From positions 62,001-126,000 of the forward strand of contig RAPG01000002.1 of assembly GCA_005239165.1 (NCBI GenBank): a stretch of DNA of 64,000 nucleotides, read 5' to 3'. Shown in pieces: positions 63,683 to 64,000 of the stretch. Numbering within the stretch: the first letter of the stretch is position 1; every line of letters starts with the position of its first letter. Both the position numbers and the translations under genes were made by a program. This DNA is from Allopusillimonas ginsengisoli (GTDB taxonomy: Bacteria > Pseudomonadota > Gammaproteobacteria > Burkholderiales > Burkholderiaceae_B). The notes below the pieces were generated by a model, which had not been told where the DNA came from, did not search any database, and saw only the letters and a list, made by a program, of their open reading frames with translations.

Positions 63683-64000
63683 TCAGGGCTTGAGCGTTCG
63701 AATAAGGCGGCCTGCATTCCACGAGAACATGCCCAGATACGTACCGGCAGGCTCTCCGGGGCTGGCGAGCGCGTCTGAATACAACGTGCCGCCTCTTTTG
63801 GCGCCGGTTTCTCGTGCAATCTGGTCCATGATTTTATTGCTGCTGATGTTCTCAAAAAAGACACCGGAAACATGGTGTTTTTTTGCATTGTCGATAATAA
63901 GCGCCAGGTCTTTTGCCGAAGGCTCAGCCGCACTGGAGAAGCCCGCTACCGAAATAAACCGTATGCCGTAGGCCTGAGCAAAATACCCGAATGCATCATG
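63683..64000 (-). CDS. Metal (zinc/manganese-type) ABC transporter binding protein, 3' part
   Basis: Only the last 105 codons are in the window; the gene continues past 64000. The visible part HDAFGYFAQAYGIRFISVAG is the conserved third region of the ZnuA/TroA family, whose first His is a metal ligand. AEPSAKDLALIIDNAKKH, VFFENISSNKIMDQIARETGA and GGTLYSDALASPGEPAGTYLGMFSWN follow, with the Asp ligand in YSDAL. It binds Zn2+ or Mn2+ in the periplasm for import. Metal choice cannot be told without the N-terminal half. Confidence 0.9.
   Translation of the reverse strand, partial: HDAFGYFAQAYGIRFISVAGFSSAAEPSAKDLALIIDNAKKHHVSGVFFENISSNKIMDQIARETGAKRGGTLYSDALASPGEPAGTYLGMFSWNAGRLIRTLKP

Noticed and set aside
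1..64000. tRNA or rRNA genes
   Set aside because: No sequence with a convincing T-arm plus acceptor pairing or rRNA-like blocks was noticed by reading; a tRNA scan could not be run.

Overview
The window looks like a chromosomal segment of a betaproteobacterium of the order Burkholderiales, most likely family Alcaligenaceae (relatives of Bordetella, Pusillimonas, Advenella). This is inferred from protein families and gene order, not from a search. Pointers are a Bug-type (TctC-like) periplasmic receptor, an S-adenosylhomocysteine riboswitch before ahcY-metF, and the blocks apaG / rpe-gph-trpEGDC and metK / lpxL-lpxL-dapF-DUF484-xerC. No rRNA, tRNA, CRISPR array, prophage or complete insertion sequence was seen.

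Positions 1-34 kb are mostly accessory: transport, catabolism and regulation. In order they hold pirin and a siderophore-interacting flavoprotein; a TRAP transporter operon with two copies of a palindromic operator; a SYLF lipoprotein; an EamA exporter; an unknown membrane protein; and a GMC oxidoreductase. Next comes a large minus-strand operon: ABC importer (ATPase and two permeases), a three-component HcnABC-like dehydrogenase, and a solute-binding protein. It is divergent from an IclR regulator, beyond which lies a second, Tat-exported ABC importer. A TetR-controlled tripartite RND efflux operon follows, whose inner-membrane pump gene is split by a -1 frame change at an A7 tract. Then come a poorly coding, partly AT-rich stretch with a possible Fic remnant, a DJ-1/PfpI protein, YjbQ, and a LysR / Bug receptor / aspartoacylase-like cluster.

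Positions 34-64 kb are mainly housekeeping. The minus-strand group apaG-mltA-ubiH-dsbC plus a 55-residue membrane protein faces rpe-gph-trpE-trpG-trpD-trpC-HIT. A trp attenuator leader peptide starts on the gph stop codon. After rhlE come a MidA-like methyltransferase, cca, a lytic transglycosylase gene broken at an A6 tract, 5-formyl-THF cyclo-ligase, and ahcY-holin-like-metF behind the SAH riboswitch. Next are metK-DUF1289, two LpxL-type acyltransferases, dapF, DUF484 and xerC, and finally the 3' end of a metal ABC binding-protein gene. The one-carbon genes (metF, ahcY, metK, formyl-THF cyclo-ligase) thus sit within 6 kb and serve folate and SAM recycling.

A feature of the whole window is short tandem repeats (5-, 7- and 9-bp units) in the spacers between genes. 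The best candidates for follow-up are the HcnABC-like/ABC catabolic operon with its IclR operator arms, the frame change in the RND pump, the trp leader, the paired TRAP operators, and the heptamer array that stays open in all frames in front of the efflux adaptor.
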